From the NCBI RefSeq assembly GCF_900635815.1, contig NZ_LR134173.1, positions 1,520,001 to 1,584,000 of the forward strand: DNA of 64,000 nt. Reading direction: 5' to 3'. The position numbers and the translations under genes are program-made. Below are positions 38,999 to 47,609 of this stretch, piece after piece; position 1 is the first letter of the stretch; every line of letters begins with the position of its first letter. The DNA is from Legionella cherrii (GTDB taxonomy: Bacteria; Pseudomonadota; Gammaproteobacteria; Legionellales; Legionellaceae). The notes beneath the pieces are model-generated. The model did not search any database. It was not told the DNA's origin and was given only the letters and a program-made list of their open reading frames with translations.

Positions 38999-39980
38999 TG
39001 GGGTCAGGCCTTGAATTGTGAATTTCAATTGAAGTTTGATGAATCTATTGACGCTTGGAATGGAATGAATTAAAAACATGTCAAGGAAAAGATAATTAAT
39101 AGTCCAACATGGCAAGATCGCTACGAATAGAGTTTCCAGGAGCGTTGTATCATATCACCTCAAGAGGAGATGGTCAGGAACGTATCTACATTTCAGAGGA
39201 AGATAGGAATTTATTTTTAAACACATTTTCTGAGGTATGTTTCAGATGTACTTGGGTTTGTTACGCATACTGTCTCATGGATAATCATTACCATCTGTTA
39301 ATAGAGACTCCAGCTGGAAATTTAAGTAAAGGGATGCAATTACTTAATGGTCTGTATACTCAAAGATTTAATCGAACCCACAATCGTGTGGGGCACGTTT
39401 TTCAAGGGCGATTCAAAGCAATATTAGTTGATAAAGAGAGTTATTTGCTTGAGTTAGCAAGATACATTGTATTAAATCCTGTACGCGCAAACATGGTTAC
39501 TTCACCCCATGAATGGAAATGGAGTAGCTATCTCGCTACGACGTTAAAAGAGTCGAACCCCAATTGGTTGCATACAGATAAAATTCTTTGTTTATTTAGT
39601 GACGATGTGGCCGTGGCCATTGATAAATATCGAGAATTTGTAATTGAAGGAATAACGCGTAAGTCACCATGGAGTGATTTAAAAAAACAAATTTACCTGG
39701 GAAATGATGAGTTTATTAATGAGATGTTGAAGAAAATCGACCCTCAAATGAATCTAATAGATATCCCGAAAACCCAGTATGAAGCAGAAAGTTACACTTT
39801 AAAAGAGATAGAGCAAAAGACCAGTACAAGAAATGAAGGAATTCAAGTTGCGTACAAAAGTGGTCAATTTAGTTTAAAAGAAATTGGGGACTATTTTTGC
39901 TTGCATTATTCCAGTGTGAGTAAAATAGTCAAAAAATTACGACCATAGTTTTGAAAATTCACAATTCAAGGCCTGACCCT
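38999..39980 (+). mobile_element. RAYT element: HUH/Y1 transposase with inverted palindromic ends
   Basis: The left end, GGGGTCAGGCCTTGAATTGTG (39000-39020), and the right end, CACAATTCAAGGCCTGACCCT (39960-39980), are inverted copies. They match the arms of the dispersed palindromes of this region. Between them is a single transposase gene. This is the apparent source element of the family; the relic at 32796-32920 shares its left 125 bp. Confidence 0.85.
39109..39948 (+). CDS. REP-associated tyrosine transposase (RAYT, IS200-like HUH nuclease)
   Basis: RAYTs are single-copy HUH/Y1 nucleases that act on REP palindromes. The start MARSLRIEFPGALYHITSRG is typical. The HUH motif is H60-Y61-H62 in LMDNHYHLLIETP and the catalytic tyrosine is Y119 in ARYIVLNPVRANMV. 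The C-terminal 60 or so residues hold a helix-turn-helix (FSLKEIGDYFCLHYSSVSKIVKKL) found in some family members. The 279 residues are unbroken, so the enzyme may be active. The flanking sequence and the many nearby palindromes support its identity. Confidence 0.9.
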   Translation: MARSLRIEFPGALYHITSRGDGQERIYISEEDRNLFLNTFSEVCFRCTWVCYAYCLMDNHYHLLIETPAGNLSKGMQLLNGLYTQRFNRTHNRVGHVFQGRFKAILVDKESYLLELARYIVLNPVRANMVTSPHEWKWSSYLATTLKESNPNWLHTDKILCLFSDDVAVAIDKYREFVIEGITRKSPWSDLKKQIYLGNDEFINEMLKKIDPQMNLIDIPKTQYEAESYTLKEIEQKTSTRNEGIQVAYKSGQFSLKEIGDYFCLHYSSVSKIVKKLRP

Positions 39981-40081
39981 CTGAATATTACGGACTTCGC
40001 AGCGCATTTTAATCAAAAAATGAACTAGTTGCTGATAAATAGTGTATAATTTTACTATTTGATTCTAGAGAATAAGCACTA

Positions 40082-40882
40082 ATGTTAGAGAAAGATTTAC
40101 AAAACGCCCTAAAAAGACCCGAGGAATTTGAGCGAATTATAACGTCCATCCGTGACCTACGATGCGCCGCAGAACAATTTCCAAATTATGCTGATGAGTT
40201 AATTCGCCATGTGATACATGATCCTGAAGAATTTAATCGACTTATAGAAAATAACTATCAGCTCCGAGAGATTGCAAGACAATTTCCAAACCATGCTGAT
40301 GAGTTAATCCGCCATGTATTAAATAGCCCTGAAGGATATAGACGACTTATAGAGCATAATATTGGATTTCGACTGGTCGCAGAACAGTTTCCACACCATG
40401 CAGAAGAGTTAATTAGTCGCGTTTTAAACGACTCTGACGAATTTAAGCGACTTATAGAGAACAACTCTGACCTCCGAGAAACTGCGGAACAATTCCCGAA
40501 CCACGCTGAGGAATTAATTGAGCGAGTATTAAATGACCCTGAAGAATTTAAGCGGCTTATAGTGAATAACTATTGCCTTCAATTAACTGCGGAACAATTC
40601 CCGAACCATGCTGAAATATTAGGAAAAGAATCTCTGGAAGAAGCGCTATTGGCTTTAATCGAAGTATTAAGACAAAAGGACTTAAAGGAGTTGGGAAAAA
40701 ATGCAAGAATCATGGGGCTTTTTAGAAGCAGGGAGACCACTACATTGCAAGAATTACCCCCGGAAATTGCTCAAAAGATTATCAAGGATACCAGAAGTTC
40801 AAGTCATATAAGTGATGAAGAGGCAGAAAAGAAAATTGAGGAAGAATATAATAACGGAGCTAGCAAAGCGTTGACGAAATGA
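40082..40882 (+). CDS. Protein with five 35-residue tandem repeats, candidate effector
   Basis: From about residue 12 to 180 there are five tandem repeats of 35 residues with the consensus DPEEFxRLIENN...LRETAEQFPNHAEEL. Each is a helical hairpin, so the whole should form a superhelical solenoid. After it is a short F-box-like piece (LQELPPEIAQKIIKDT) and an acidic C-terminus (ISDEEAEKKIEEEY) resembling a Dot/Icm signal. There is no signal peptide. I know no named family. A role in host-protein binding is inferred. Confidence 0.7.
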   Translation: MLEKDLQNALKRPEEFERIITSIRDLRCAAEQFPNYADELIRHVIHDPEEFNRLIENNYQLREIARQFPNHADELIRHVLNSPEGYRRLIEHNIGFRLVAEQFPHHAEELISRVLNDSDEFKRLIENNSDLRETAEQFPNHAEELIERVLNDPEEFKRLIVNNYCLQLTAEQFPNHAEILGKESLEEALLALIEVLRQKDLKELGKNARIMGLFRSRETTTLQELPPEIAQKIIKDTRSSSHISDEEAEKKIEEEYNNGASKALTK

Positions 40883-40936
40883 CAGATGTACTTTCTCTTC
40901 ATTTGAATCAAGCTAAAAAAAATCCTTTGCTCCTCT

Positions 40937-41012
40937 GGGGCAGGTCTTGAACTTTGAATATAAAAATTTTTATTTGAGTTGAGTGCAATTCAAAATTCAA
41001 GGCCTGACCCCG
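40937..41012. repeat. Diverged RAYT-associated palindrome
   Basis: A degenerate copy: GGGGCAGGTCTTGAACTTTG on the left and AAAATTCAAGGCCTGACCCCG on the right with a longer AT-rich middle. A short duplication (GACCCCGAGGTACTG) follows. Confidence 0.75.
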
Positions 41013-41044
41013 AGGTACTGTGACCCCGAGGTACTGATAACCAG

Positions 41045-41447
41045 TTACCGTATTTTATCAAAATTATTAAATGCTTGTTTAACAGCATCAAGGCAATTGA
41101 GTATTTTGGGTTGACCGACATAAAGCGTCAGGAGCATTAGCATTTCAATGATTTCGGCTTTAGTCACACCTTGTAGCAAACAGTTTTCGGTATGCAAAGC
41201 AACTTCAAATTGAACCGTGTTGTCCGTTATAATCGATGCCAAAACCATAAGCTCTTTTTCACGCAGACTAAGTGTTGGTGTTTTTTTCCTGCCAAATTTC
41301 ATGGATACCTTGACGTACAATAATATCGGCTAAATCGGGTGAGAAACTCTCAATATCCTTGAGCAAATCCATTGCTTTAGGAAGATAACGCTTCTTAATC
41401 GCCTCAATACCGCTCTCATAATCCTTTGACAAAGATTCCTTTTTCAT
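41045..41447 (-). pseudogene. Carboxymuconolactone decarboxylase family gene with +1 frameshift
   Basis: The start ATG 41447 (AAGGAAT upstream) opens MKKESLSKDYESGIEAIKKRYLP and runs to IWQEKNTNT with an early stop. The other frame continues KTPTLSLREKELMVLASIITDN ... LDAVKQAFNNFDKIR to 41045. The break is at a run of seven T on the plus strand (41281-41287). With six, the product reads IWQEKTPTLSLREKEL and is about 133 residues, the normal size for this family. The family includes 4-carboxymuconolactone decarboxylase and AhpD-like peroxidases; no CxxC is seen, so not AhpD. It neighbours a decarboxylase-type amidohydrolase. Confidence 0.8.
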
Positions 41448-41653
41448 ACGGATATTCCTTTTAAAGATTGAAGGTAATATGTTACTGCTTTATTGAACTT
41501 CAAACTATAGTTGATTAAATTTAACAGGATAGGGCACTAAATAGGACCATTTAAATTTAATCAATGGTGGCAGATTTTTTGCTTCATTCCAAATTCACAT
41601 TGCCGCTCCGCAATAAGGATTATGGGTGTCACATAACAAAGGACTCGTGAAAT

Positions 41654-42619
41654 TTATATATTTAGTAATTTAGCAGCATTTAAGTAACTTATTTTCATTT
41701 TATCTTCATCAGCCAATTGTAGTGAATCCAACCATTGGCTTGCCTTCAAGTTATCTTCATAAGGATAGTCAACTGAGAACATGATTCTATCTACGCTAAC
41801 TGTAGCAATTGCATGCATCAAAGATGGGGTATCAAAAAAACCACTTGTTGTTAAGAATATATTAGAATTCAGGTACTCTGTAATTGTCTTATTGCATTGC
41901 AATTTTTCAAGCCAACCTTCTTCTTCTAGTCGATGATCGAGTCGCCAAGCCCAAAATGCTAACATTTCCCCCATGTGTCCAATGATGATTTTAAGGTTTT
42001 GATACCTATCAAAAAGCCCTGACAGCATTAAGCGCAAAACATGTTCGGCCGTTTCAATATGAAATCCCCATGTTGAGCCATGTAATGCTTGATATGGTGA
42101 ATAAGTAGCTACTCTTCCCTCAGGAATCCCTCTGGGGTGAATATAAACTGGGATGTTGTTATCATTAATGTAGCCCCAAAATTCGTCATAAGCATTGTCA
42201 TCCAGGTATTTTGCAGAGGTATAGCCACTGCTATCATATCCATTAATTAGGCAGCCAACGATTTCTTGAACACCTTTGAGGCGTTCAAGCTCATTGATTG
42301 CAAGCTCTGGGGCGTAAGTAGGTATGCAGGCAAAGGCACGAAATCTACTTGGGGATTGAGTGACACAGTCTATTAAATAGTCATTCCACTTTTGGGCGCA
42401 AGATTCCAGTTGTGATGCTAGAGCTAATGATTGTAGCCCTGGAGTTGTTACGGAGAGTACTGATAAATCAATCCCTGCTTCATCCATACTATCAATTCTT
42501 AGCTTATGTATATCTTTTAGACGAACTAAGTTTTGACTAAACTCGGGATGGCTTTTGTGTTCTAAAATGAAGTCTCGTCCAGGAACAACAATAGCTTCTT
42601 CTAATGCAATTTTTTTCAT
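41654..42619 (-). CDS. Amidohydrolase-2 family, 2,3-dihydroxybenzoate/gamma-resorcylate decarboxylase-like
   Basis: This 321-residue metal-dependent amidohydrolase-2 protein is of the non-oxidative aromatic decarboxylase type. KIALEEA at the N-terminus, VYIHPRGIPEGR, IIIGHMGEMLAFWAWRLDHR, NIFLTTSGFFDTPSLMHAI and IMFSVDYPYEDN follow the order of 2,3-dihydroxybenzoate decarboxylases, including LEEA in place of the LEEH seen in gamma-resorcylate enzymes. The aspartate in SVDYP and the histidine in GHMGE are metal or catalytic residues. The substrate is unproven. The neighbouring carboxymuconolactone-family gene and DMT exporter suggest a small aromatic-acid locus. Confidence 0.82.
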   Translation of the reverse strand: MKKIALEEAIVVPGRDFILEHKSHPEFSQNLVRLKDIHKLRIDSMDEAGIDLSVLSVTTPGLQSLALASQLESCAQKWNDYLIDCVTQSPSRFRAFACIPTYAPELAINELERLKGVQEIVGCLINGYDSSGYTSAKYLDDNAYDEFWGYINDNNIPVYIHPRGIPEGRVATYSPYQALHGSTWGFHIETAEHVLRLMLSGLFDRYQNLKIIIGHMGEMLAFWAWRLDHRLEEEGWLEKLQCNKTITEYLNSNIFLTTSGFFDTPSLMHAIATVSVDRIMFSVDYPYEDNLKASQWLDSLQLADEDKMKISYLNAAKLLNI

Positions 42620-42785
42620 CGCGAACCTAGTTCATCCATTAATATAGATAAGTCTAGTATATTATTTCTCGAAATGTTTGGCGTGCCAAAACTCTACACA
42701 CCATTTGGATCAGGCCTACGCTTGCTTCATGATGGTGGGGTAAACTTAAGTTACACCATTTGTCTTATAATCAGTTGTCCTGTCT

Positions 42786-43661
42786 TTATTCTTGGGGAAT
42801 TACTTTTTGTTTCGCTCGTTTCTCTGATAACAAAATTGCAAAAAATATCATTAAAGCACCAATGAAAAATTGGACAGTTAATTGCTCATGCAAATAAATT
42901 GCGGCAGTTATTGTTGCAAATACAGGTTCAAGAGAAAAAATAATTGCTGCTTTAGTCGAGCTAACATATTTTTGGAATTGGAGTTGCAGCAAAAAAGCAA
43001 AAATTGAAGCAAAGATACTGCAAAATAAAATAGCAACCCAAACATTACTTTGTAAGGGAATAGCAAGTTTTGTAGTAAATAAGCTGGCCACTCCTGCTAA
43101 GATACAAACAAAAATTGCTTGAATGAAAGTTAAGGAGATTGGTTGGTGAATCCGAGAGGCTTTGCCAGCGAATAAGATATAACCTGCAAAACAAAAGGCA
43201 CACAATAAAACCCAGAGATCACCTTGATTAAATGTAAATCCATCAGCAAGCGTAATGAACCCAACACCAACCAAGGCAATTAAAGCGGCACTAATTACAT
43301 AGATGGAAGGCCATTGTTTATTAAGGAACGACTCGAAAAGGGCAACTAATATAACTGACAGTCCAGTGATAAAACTCGCAGTCGAGGCAGCGGTGTAGCG
43401 TAAGCCGATGGTCTGGAATATCACTGTGCCAGCCAATAAGAGACCTAAAAATGTGCCATAAAATAGAGTTTGCTGATTGAACTTTATTTTTTGCCAAAAA
43501 ATAAGGAGTAATAAGACGCTAGCAATACCAAAACGCCAAAACAAAAAATTAAATGGGGTTAGTGTTGCAACCGCATCCTTAATAAATGCAAAGGTCATTC
43601 CCCAAAACATTGTGGCTAAAAAGATTGCTCCAGTACCCAAGATAGATTTATTTGTATTCAT
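42786..43661 (-). CDS. EamA/DMT-family transporter
   Basis: An inner-membrane transporter of the drug/metabolite superfamily with ten predicted helices formed by two EamA halves: GTGAIFLATMFWGMTFAFIKDAV ... and GDLWVLLCAFCFAGYILFAGKASR .... ATG 43661 is used because the longer frame begins at a TTG; this gives 291 residues. The second half carries the usual SLEPVFATITAAIYLHEQLTVQFFIGALMIF. The substrate cannot be predicted. Confidence 0.88.
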   Translation of the reverse strand: MNTNKSILGTGAIFLATMFWGMTFAFIKDAVATLTPFNFLFWRFGIASVLLLLIFWQKIKFNQQTLFYGTFLGLLLAGTVIFQTIGLRYTAASTASFITGLSVILVALFESFLNKQWPSIYVISAALIALVGVGFITLADGFTFNQGDLWVLLCAFCFAGYILFAGKASRIHQPISLTFIQAIFVCILAGVASLFTTKLAIPLQSNVWVAILFCSIFASIFAFLLQLQFQKYVSSTKAAIIFSLEPVFATITAAIYLHEQLTVQFFIGALMIFFAILLSEKRAKQKVIPQE

Positions 43662-43857
43662 AGTATTTAATACTCTTTTGTATGCTCGCAAATGCCGATG
43701 GGTATAAATTGGATCATTTTGACTTTTGTTGCAGTGAGTGGGCTGAAATACTGCTATTTTAATGATGGAATCAAAATGAAAAATTACCTATCGCTTTTTT
43801 TATTTTCTCACTATTCCCAATAATATCGAATGCTTTAACCATTGATCAGGTATCAAT

Positions 43858-43922
43858 GGGGGCAGGCCCTTGAATTATGAATCAACTTTTAATTGAAAAT
43901 TCACAATTCAAGGCCTGACCCT
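43858..43922. repeat. RAYT-associated palindrome
   Basis: A nearly full copy (GGGGGCAGGCCCTTGAATTA ... AATTCAAGGCCTGACCCT) lacking the CTAAGTC tail. It lies in the 319-bp gap between the EamA transporter and the next gene; no gene is seen there. Confidence 0.88.
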
Positions 43923-43980
43923 ACATGTGTGATAGACACACCCGTTAATAGCAGGAATAATACGCTCAGCCAGTGCGGCA

Positions 43981-44817
43981 TCATGACACACTGCCTGCTC
44001 TGGTGATTTTTCTTATTATCGTCAAAGCAACCATAATAGCCACACTAAGCGCCGCTGTCTGCAGGATCTCAAACGGCCATAAATTGTGTGAAGTGGGATC
44101 TGCTGAGACATCGATGAGAAGCCGCAACACGACAAATGCCATGAGTGCTGCCGGTACAAACGCAGCAATACGCCACCCTCCCTTCCATTTCCATATACCC
44201 AGTAAGGGTGTAATAATTCCCAGAATACCAATTGCTAACGTACTGAGCATGAAAATAAAGGCCAGCACCATGTCACCAAAAGATACCGGTGTATTCATCA
44301 GCCTCTTATAATTTTCTTTCTGCGCTGCAGCATCGAGTGCTCTCAATTGTGTTACCCAATCAGGCTTGATTTGAACTGTATTTTGTTGGTCGCTGCCGGT
44401 GACTTGTACGGGATAGGTAGCGACAACGGGAGTTTCTCCTAAAGAACCATCCCCTGCAAGGATTCTAACCTCGTCTACCTGCTCCCCAGGTTTGAACAGG
44501 AAAAACCAGCCAAGTGCCTCTCCGCTGCCCGGTGGGTAGAGACGGGAAGGATTACTCCCTGCAGATACCTCTTTACCCTGAAAATAGGGTCTGACCCAAA
44601 TTTTAACGGGTTGGTCGGACTCATAGTGCAAGTGGAGATAAAAGTTCTGGTCTTTACCCAAGGTAACCACATTTCCAGGCGGATCAGTATCGATTACTTC
44701 TACCGTAGTTTTAGCAAACACATGAGTAGAAAAAGTCAGCCAAAATCCTAGAAATAAAAATAGAATCCCGACTAGCCTGTTGATACCAAATTCTCTTGCA
44801 ATTCGTCGTTTCATCAC
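43981..44817 (-). CDS. Exported membrane protein of unknown function
   Basis: This 278-residue protein has an N-terminal signal or anchor (about 14-35). Its periplasmic beta-rich domain (VEVIDTDPPGNVVTLGKDQNFYLHLHYESDQPVKIWVRPYF ...) is followed by three transmembrane helices (about 175-275). I recognise no family. The base composition is visibly more GC-rich than the surrounding genes, which suggests a separate origin. It is bracketed by palindromes on both sides. Confidence 0.65.
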   Translation of the reverse strand: MMKRRIAREFGINRLVGILFLFLGFWLTFSTHVFAKTTVEVIDTDPPGNVVTLGKDQNFYLHLHYESDQPVKIWVRPYFQGKEVSAGSNPSRLYPPGSGEALGWFFLFKPGEQVDEVRILAGDGSLGETPVVATYPVQVTGSDQQNTVQIKPDWVTQLRALDAAAQKENYKRLMNTPVSFGDMVLAFIFMLSTLAIGILGIITPLLGIWKWKGGWRIAAFVPAALMAFVVLRLLIDVSADPTSHNLWPFEILQTAALSVAIMVALTIIRKITRAGSVS

Positions 44818-45023
44818 ACTCAGCTCTCCTACTGATAGGACTAGTCAAAAAACTCCATTTAAGGGCAGGGTGTAAAATGAATAAAATTTATGAGCATTAC
44901 ACCTCCACATTGGACAGTTGAATTGAGTCCCGGCTAAATCCTTGGTCTGCAAAACAAATGTTTCTGAACAAGCTTAAACTAAATTAACCTCCTTTTTCTA
45001 TAGTGCATATAGGGTCATCACAA

Positions 45024-45134
45024 AGGTCAGGCCTTGAATTATGAATCAACTTTTAATTGAAAATTCACAATTCAAGGCCTGACCCTCTAAGTCCTAATTG
45101 AAAATTCACAATTCAAGGCCTGACCCTCTAAGTC
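45024..45134. repeat. RAYT-associated palindrome with tandem half copy
   Basis: A full unit at 45024-45093 is followed directly by a repeated right half (45095-45134, AATTGAAAATTCACAATTC and the GGCCTGACCCTCTAAGTC end), then short echoes of CTAAGTC. The rest of the 437-bp gap (44818-45254) shows no gene. Confidence 0.9.
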
Positions 45135-45254
45135 CTAAGTCTTTAAGTCTTTAAATTTCTTTCCTAAGTCGAGACAGATTCAGTAATGCCCACTCTGCGC
45201 AACCAGCGTATTGTTCTAATCCAATGTTGAGCGATATAAGCTTGGTGTACTCAG

Positions 45255-45834
45255 TTAAAACTCCATTGATGCGAGATGTTTAGGCAGTATTAGCGTTTGA
45301 CTAAACGGTGCTTTGGAGGCCTCATTTGCTTTTTGGGCCTCGAATGCTTCTCTTTGCACCTGGATATCCTGTTTAATATAATTAATTGGCTGTTCGTCAC
45401 TATCATAGTTTACTTTAATTTCAGAATAGTCCAGCTCTAATTTTTCTTGGATTACGAACAAGATACGATATAGATCGCCGTCTTCGGCAAGATGTTTCTT
45501 ACCCAAATTTTTTTTAAGTTTCTGCAGTAAATCGATTACCTTTGCCTTAGGTGAGGGTTCAAAGTCTACTTGAAGTATAGATCCATAGCATTCATCAAAG
45601 CTTTGGTTGTGCACACTAGCCAGCGCATTTTGTACTTCATCGCCATGGTTAGTTGCCCATCTGAATGAAAAAAAAACGTCCTATGGAGCCGCCCCAGACA
45701 TAGGGTCGGCAAAATATTGATGAATATGCTCCAGAGTATTTAAATAGCAATTTTTTGGCTATCTCAAACGCGTCATTTTCTTTTTCTAATCTCTTCCATA
45801 CAGTGCGCCAATATTGAATCGATTGACCTGACAT
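45255..45834 (-). pseudogene. Unknown gene split by a frameshift in a 9-base homopolymer
   Basis: The first frame (MSGQSIQYWRTVWKRLEKEND ... GSIGRFFFIQMGN, 61 residues) stops just after a run of nine A on the plus strand (45668-45676). Dropping one base gives FFSFRWATNHGDEVQNALASVHNQSFDECYG and runs on to the stop at 45255, about 192 residues in all. Both parts look coding. No family is recognised. It may be a broken effector-type gene or an assembly error. Confidence 0.65.
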
Positions 45835-45929
45835 TTTTCACCTTGACTATCAATTTTGAGCACAAATTGTACGGTTAAATTAAAAAATTGTCAAATGTGG
45901 CCGCGCGGGGCGAATTGCATTATGTTAAT

Positions 45930-45968
45930 GGGGTCAGGCCTTGAATTGAAATTTAAGACCTGACCCCC
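45930..45968. repeat. Short RAYT-associated palindrome
   Basis: A shortened copy: GGGGTCAGGCCTTGAATT is followed almost directly by TTTAAGACCTGACCCCC, without the usual middle. Confidence 0.8.
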
Positions 45969-46019
45969 TAATTCCTCCTTCAATCAATCAATTGGTAAAC
46001 CTTCAAACTTAGCTAGAAG

Positions 46020-47141
46020 CTAATTTTGAAGTGACACAACACTATTACTAATGGTTTCGGAGGAGATCTCACTCGCGGTTTTATCTTTTAAAAACATTAA
46101 CCGGTCTATTTGAGATCCTGGGTGTACAAAAGAGAGTAAATGTGCTTCTACCTCCTCTGGCTTAACCTTTAAGAGAGGGCTTCGAAATAATTGAAAGAAA
46201 CCTTCTCTGGTATTTGCTACAGAGGAAGCATGTAGCATTAAGGATTTAAATTCTGGGCTCATTACCTCGGTTTTACCATCGTTTAGAATTAAGCATAGAG
46301 GATGAGTAGGATTGTTTCTTAAATCTTTTAAATAGCGAAGACTAGTGCCTTGAGGAGTCTCTTGTAAACGAGTAAGAACTTTACCTTTGCAGTAGGCACT
46401 TAGAATGCCAATAGTTAGAGAGGAGAAAGATTGCCCTGTAATTAGGTCATCCCAAAGTAATTCCATTAACTCTTCAGCTATTTTTTTCGAATCAATAGAG
46501 CTAAGCTTTTTCTCAATTACAGGATCTGATTTCCCACATCTTTTTGCCTTTTCATAAACCGAAATCGCTTTTGCTAAATTGAAAATCCCCCATTTTGTTT
46601 GAGAGTATATCTCAGCAGCTCTCAACATGGCTTGTGGATTTCCTAATTGAATTGCTTTTTCCAGAAGTATAAGTGCCTCTGAAAGCAACATATCAAATTG
46701 AGGTTTATTATTTTTGTACTTATTGTTGGCTGTATTTATGTTTATAATAGCTTTCATAAACATCGCATCTGCATCTTCTAATTCAATCGCTTGTTCTAAA
46801 AGCTTAAAACCATCAAGCTGATCAGCCTTGCTTACCTCAGTATTGGAGTCTTCTAGGAGCATGGTAGCGTACATAACCATCGCTTTTGTATTGCCAAGTT
46901 CGATAGCTTCAACAAGAAGAGTCAGCCTAATATCTGGATCAGGGGTACATAAAGCAGATAAATATTTAGCATTGGGATTGCTACTCGCTTGCAGCTCCAT
47001 TTTACTAAAATTTTTTGGCACGTCATCATCAAAGAGTAACTCTAAAAACAAATCATGATTTGTATAATCTCCTTCTAATATTTGGCTAATAATAAGTTCC
47101 CATAATTGATCTGAGTTATAGTCAGATTTTTTCAGTATCAT
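46020..47141 (-). CDS. Sel1-like repeat protein, candidate effector
   Basis: This 373-residue helical protein has several Sel1-like repeats (LLVEAIELGNTKAMVMYATMLLED, LLEQAIELEDADAMFMKAI, LLEKAIQLGNPQAMLRAAEIYSQTKWG, from about residue 75 to 205). A different helical C-terminal domain follows. Sel1 repeats mediate protein binding, and Legionella uses such proteins (LpnE, EnhC families) at the host interface. There is no signal peptide here, so a cytoplasmic or Dot/Icm-translocated protein is more likely. The C-terminus is rich in Ser, Thr and Glu. Confidence 0.7.
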   Translation of the reverse strand: MILKKSDYNSDQLWELIISQILEGDYTNHDLFLELLFDDDVPKNFSKMELQASSNPNAKYLSALCTPDPDIRLTLLVEAIELGNTKAMVMYATMLLEDSNTEVSKADQLDGFKLLEQAIELEDADAMFMKAIININTANNKYKNNKPQFDMLLSEALILLEKAIQLGNPQAMLRAAEIYSQTKWGIFNLAKAISVYEKAKRCGKSDPVIEKKLSSIDSKKIAEELMELLWDDLITGQSFSSLTIGILSAYCKGKVLTRLQETPQGTSLRYLKDLRNNPTHPLCLILNDGKTEVMSPEFKSLMLHASSVANTREGFFQLFRSPLLKVKPEEVEAHLLSFVHPGSQIDRLMFLKDKTASEISSETISNSVVSLQN

Positions 47142-47400
47142 ATCGATTCTCAGTGATTAATAAAAAGGAATGTAATTTAAATTTTCTGAATTACTTTTGT
47201 AAAGATAAATGTTAACTGAGATGGTATTTTAATTTGGCCTGGAAAAAACATAACATAAAACAAATTGGAATATAGGTGTCACAAAGAGGCCTAGTGTGAG
47301 AGATAATTAAATATTATTTTAATCATGTGGTTAGCCTGAGTCGCCTCGATTTTCGGACGAGATCTTTGAATTCCCAGAAGACCAATTGAGCGAGTGTAGC

Positions 47401-47426
47401 CTGTATTGGACGAAGTCGTAATACAG
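47401..47426. repeat. Palindromic repeat (TAGCC/TGTATT family)
   Basis: CTGTATT (47401-47407) pairs with AATACAG (47420-47426), preceded by GTGTAGC. This matches the palindrome after glnE at 377-403. A RAYT-palindrome fragment, AATTCAAGACCTGACCCT, lies at 47498-47515. The rest of the 468-bp gap 47142-47609 holds no gene. Confidence 0.55.
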
Positions 47427-47609
47427 GATCTACTCCATCAAGCAATCTTCTTTCATGTAAATCTGAAATAATCATCTCGCTTAAGGAAGCAAAGCAAAAT
47501 TCAAGACCTGACCCTATTGTTTTAATTTATAAATTTTAAGGTTTTTTTAAGCTTTACTTGTTATATTTGGTCCTGTTTTTATTCTATAACTAAGCCAAGG
47601 GACTAAGTA

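Noticed and set aside
44582..44597. GGGTCTGACCC resembling the palindrome arm inside the exported membrane protein gene
   Set aside because: Only a short match lacking the rest of the arm; it lies within a coding frame and is probably chance.
32765..47515. Regular repeats that might be a CRISPR array
   Set aside because: The spacing is irregular (hundreds to thousands of bases), the units are long palindromes, and no cas genes are present.
29112..47600. A complete tRNA-bounded genomic island with attachment sites
   Set aside because: No integrase gene and no repeat of the tRNA-Pro 3' end could be found in the window, so island boundaries cannot be claimed.
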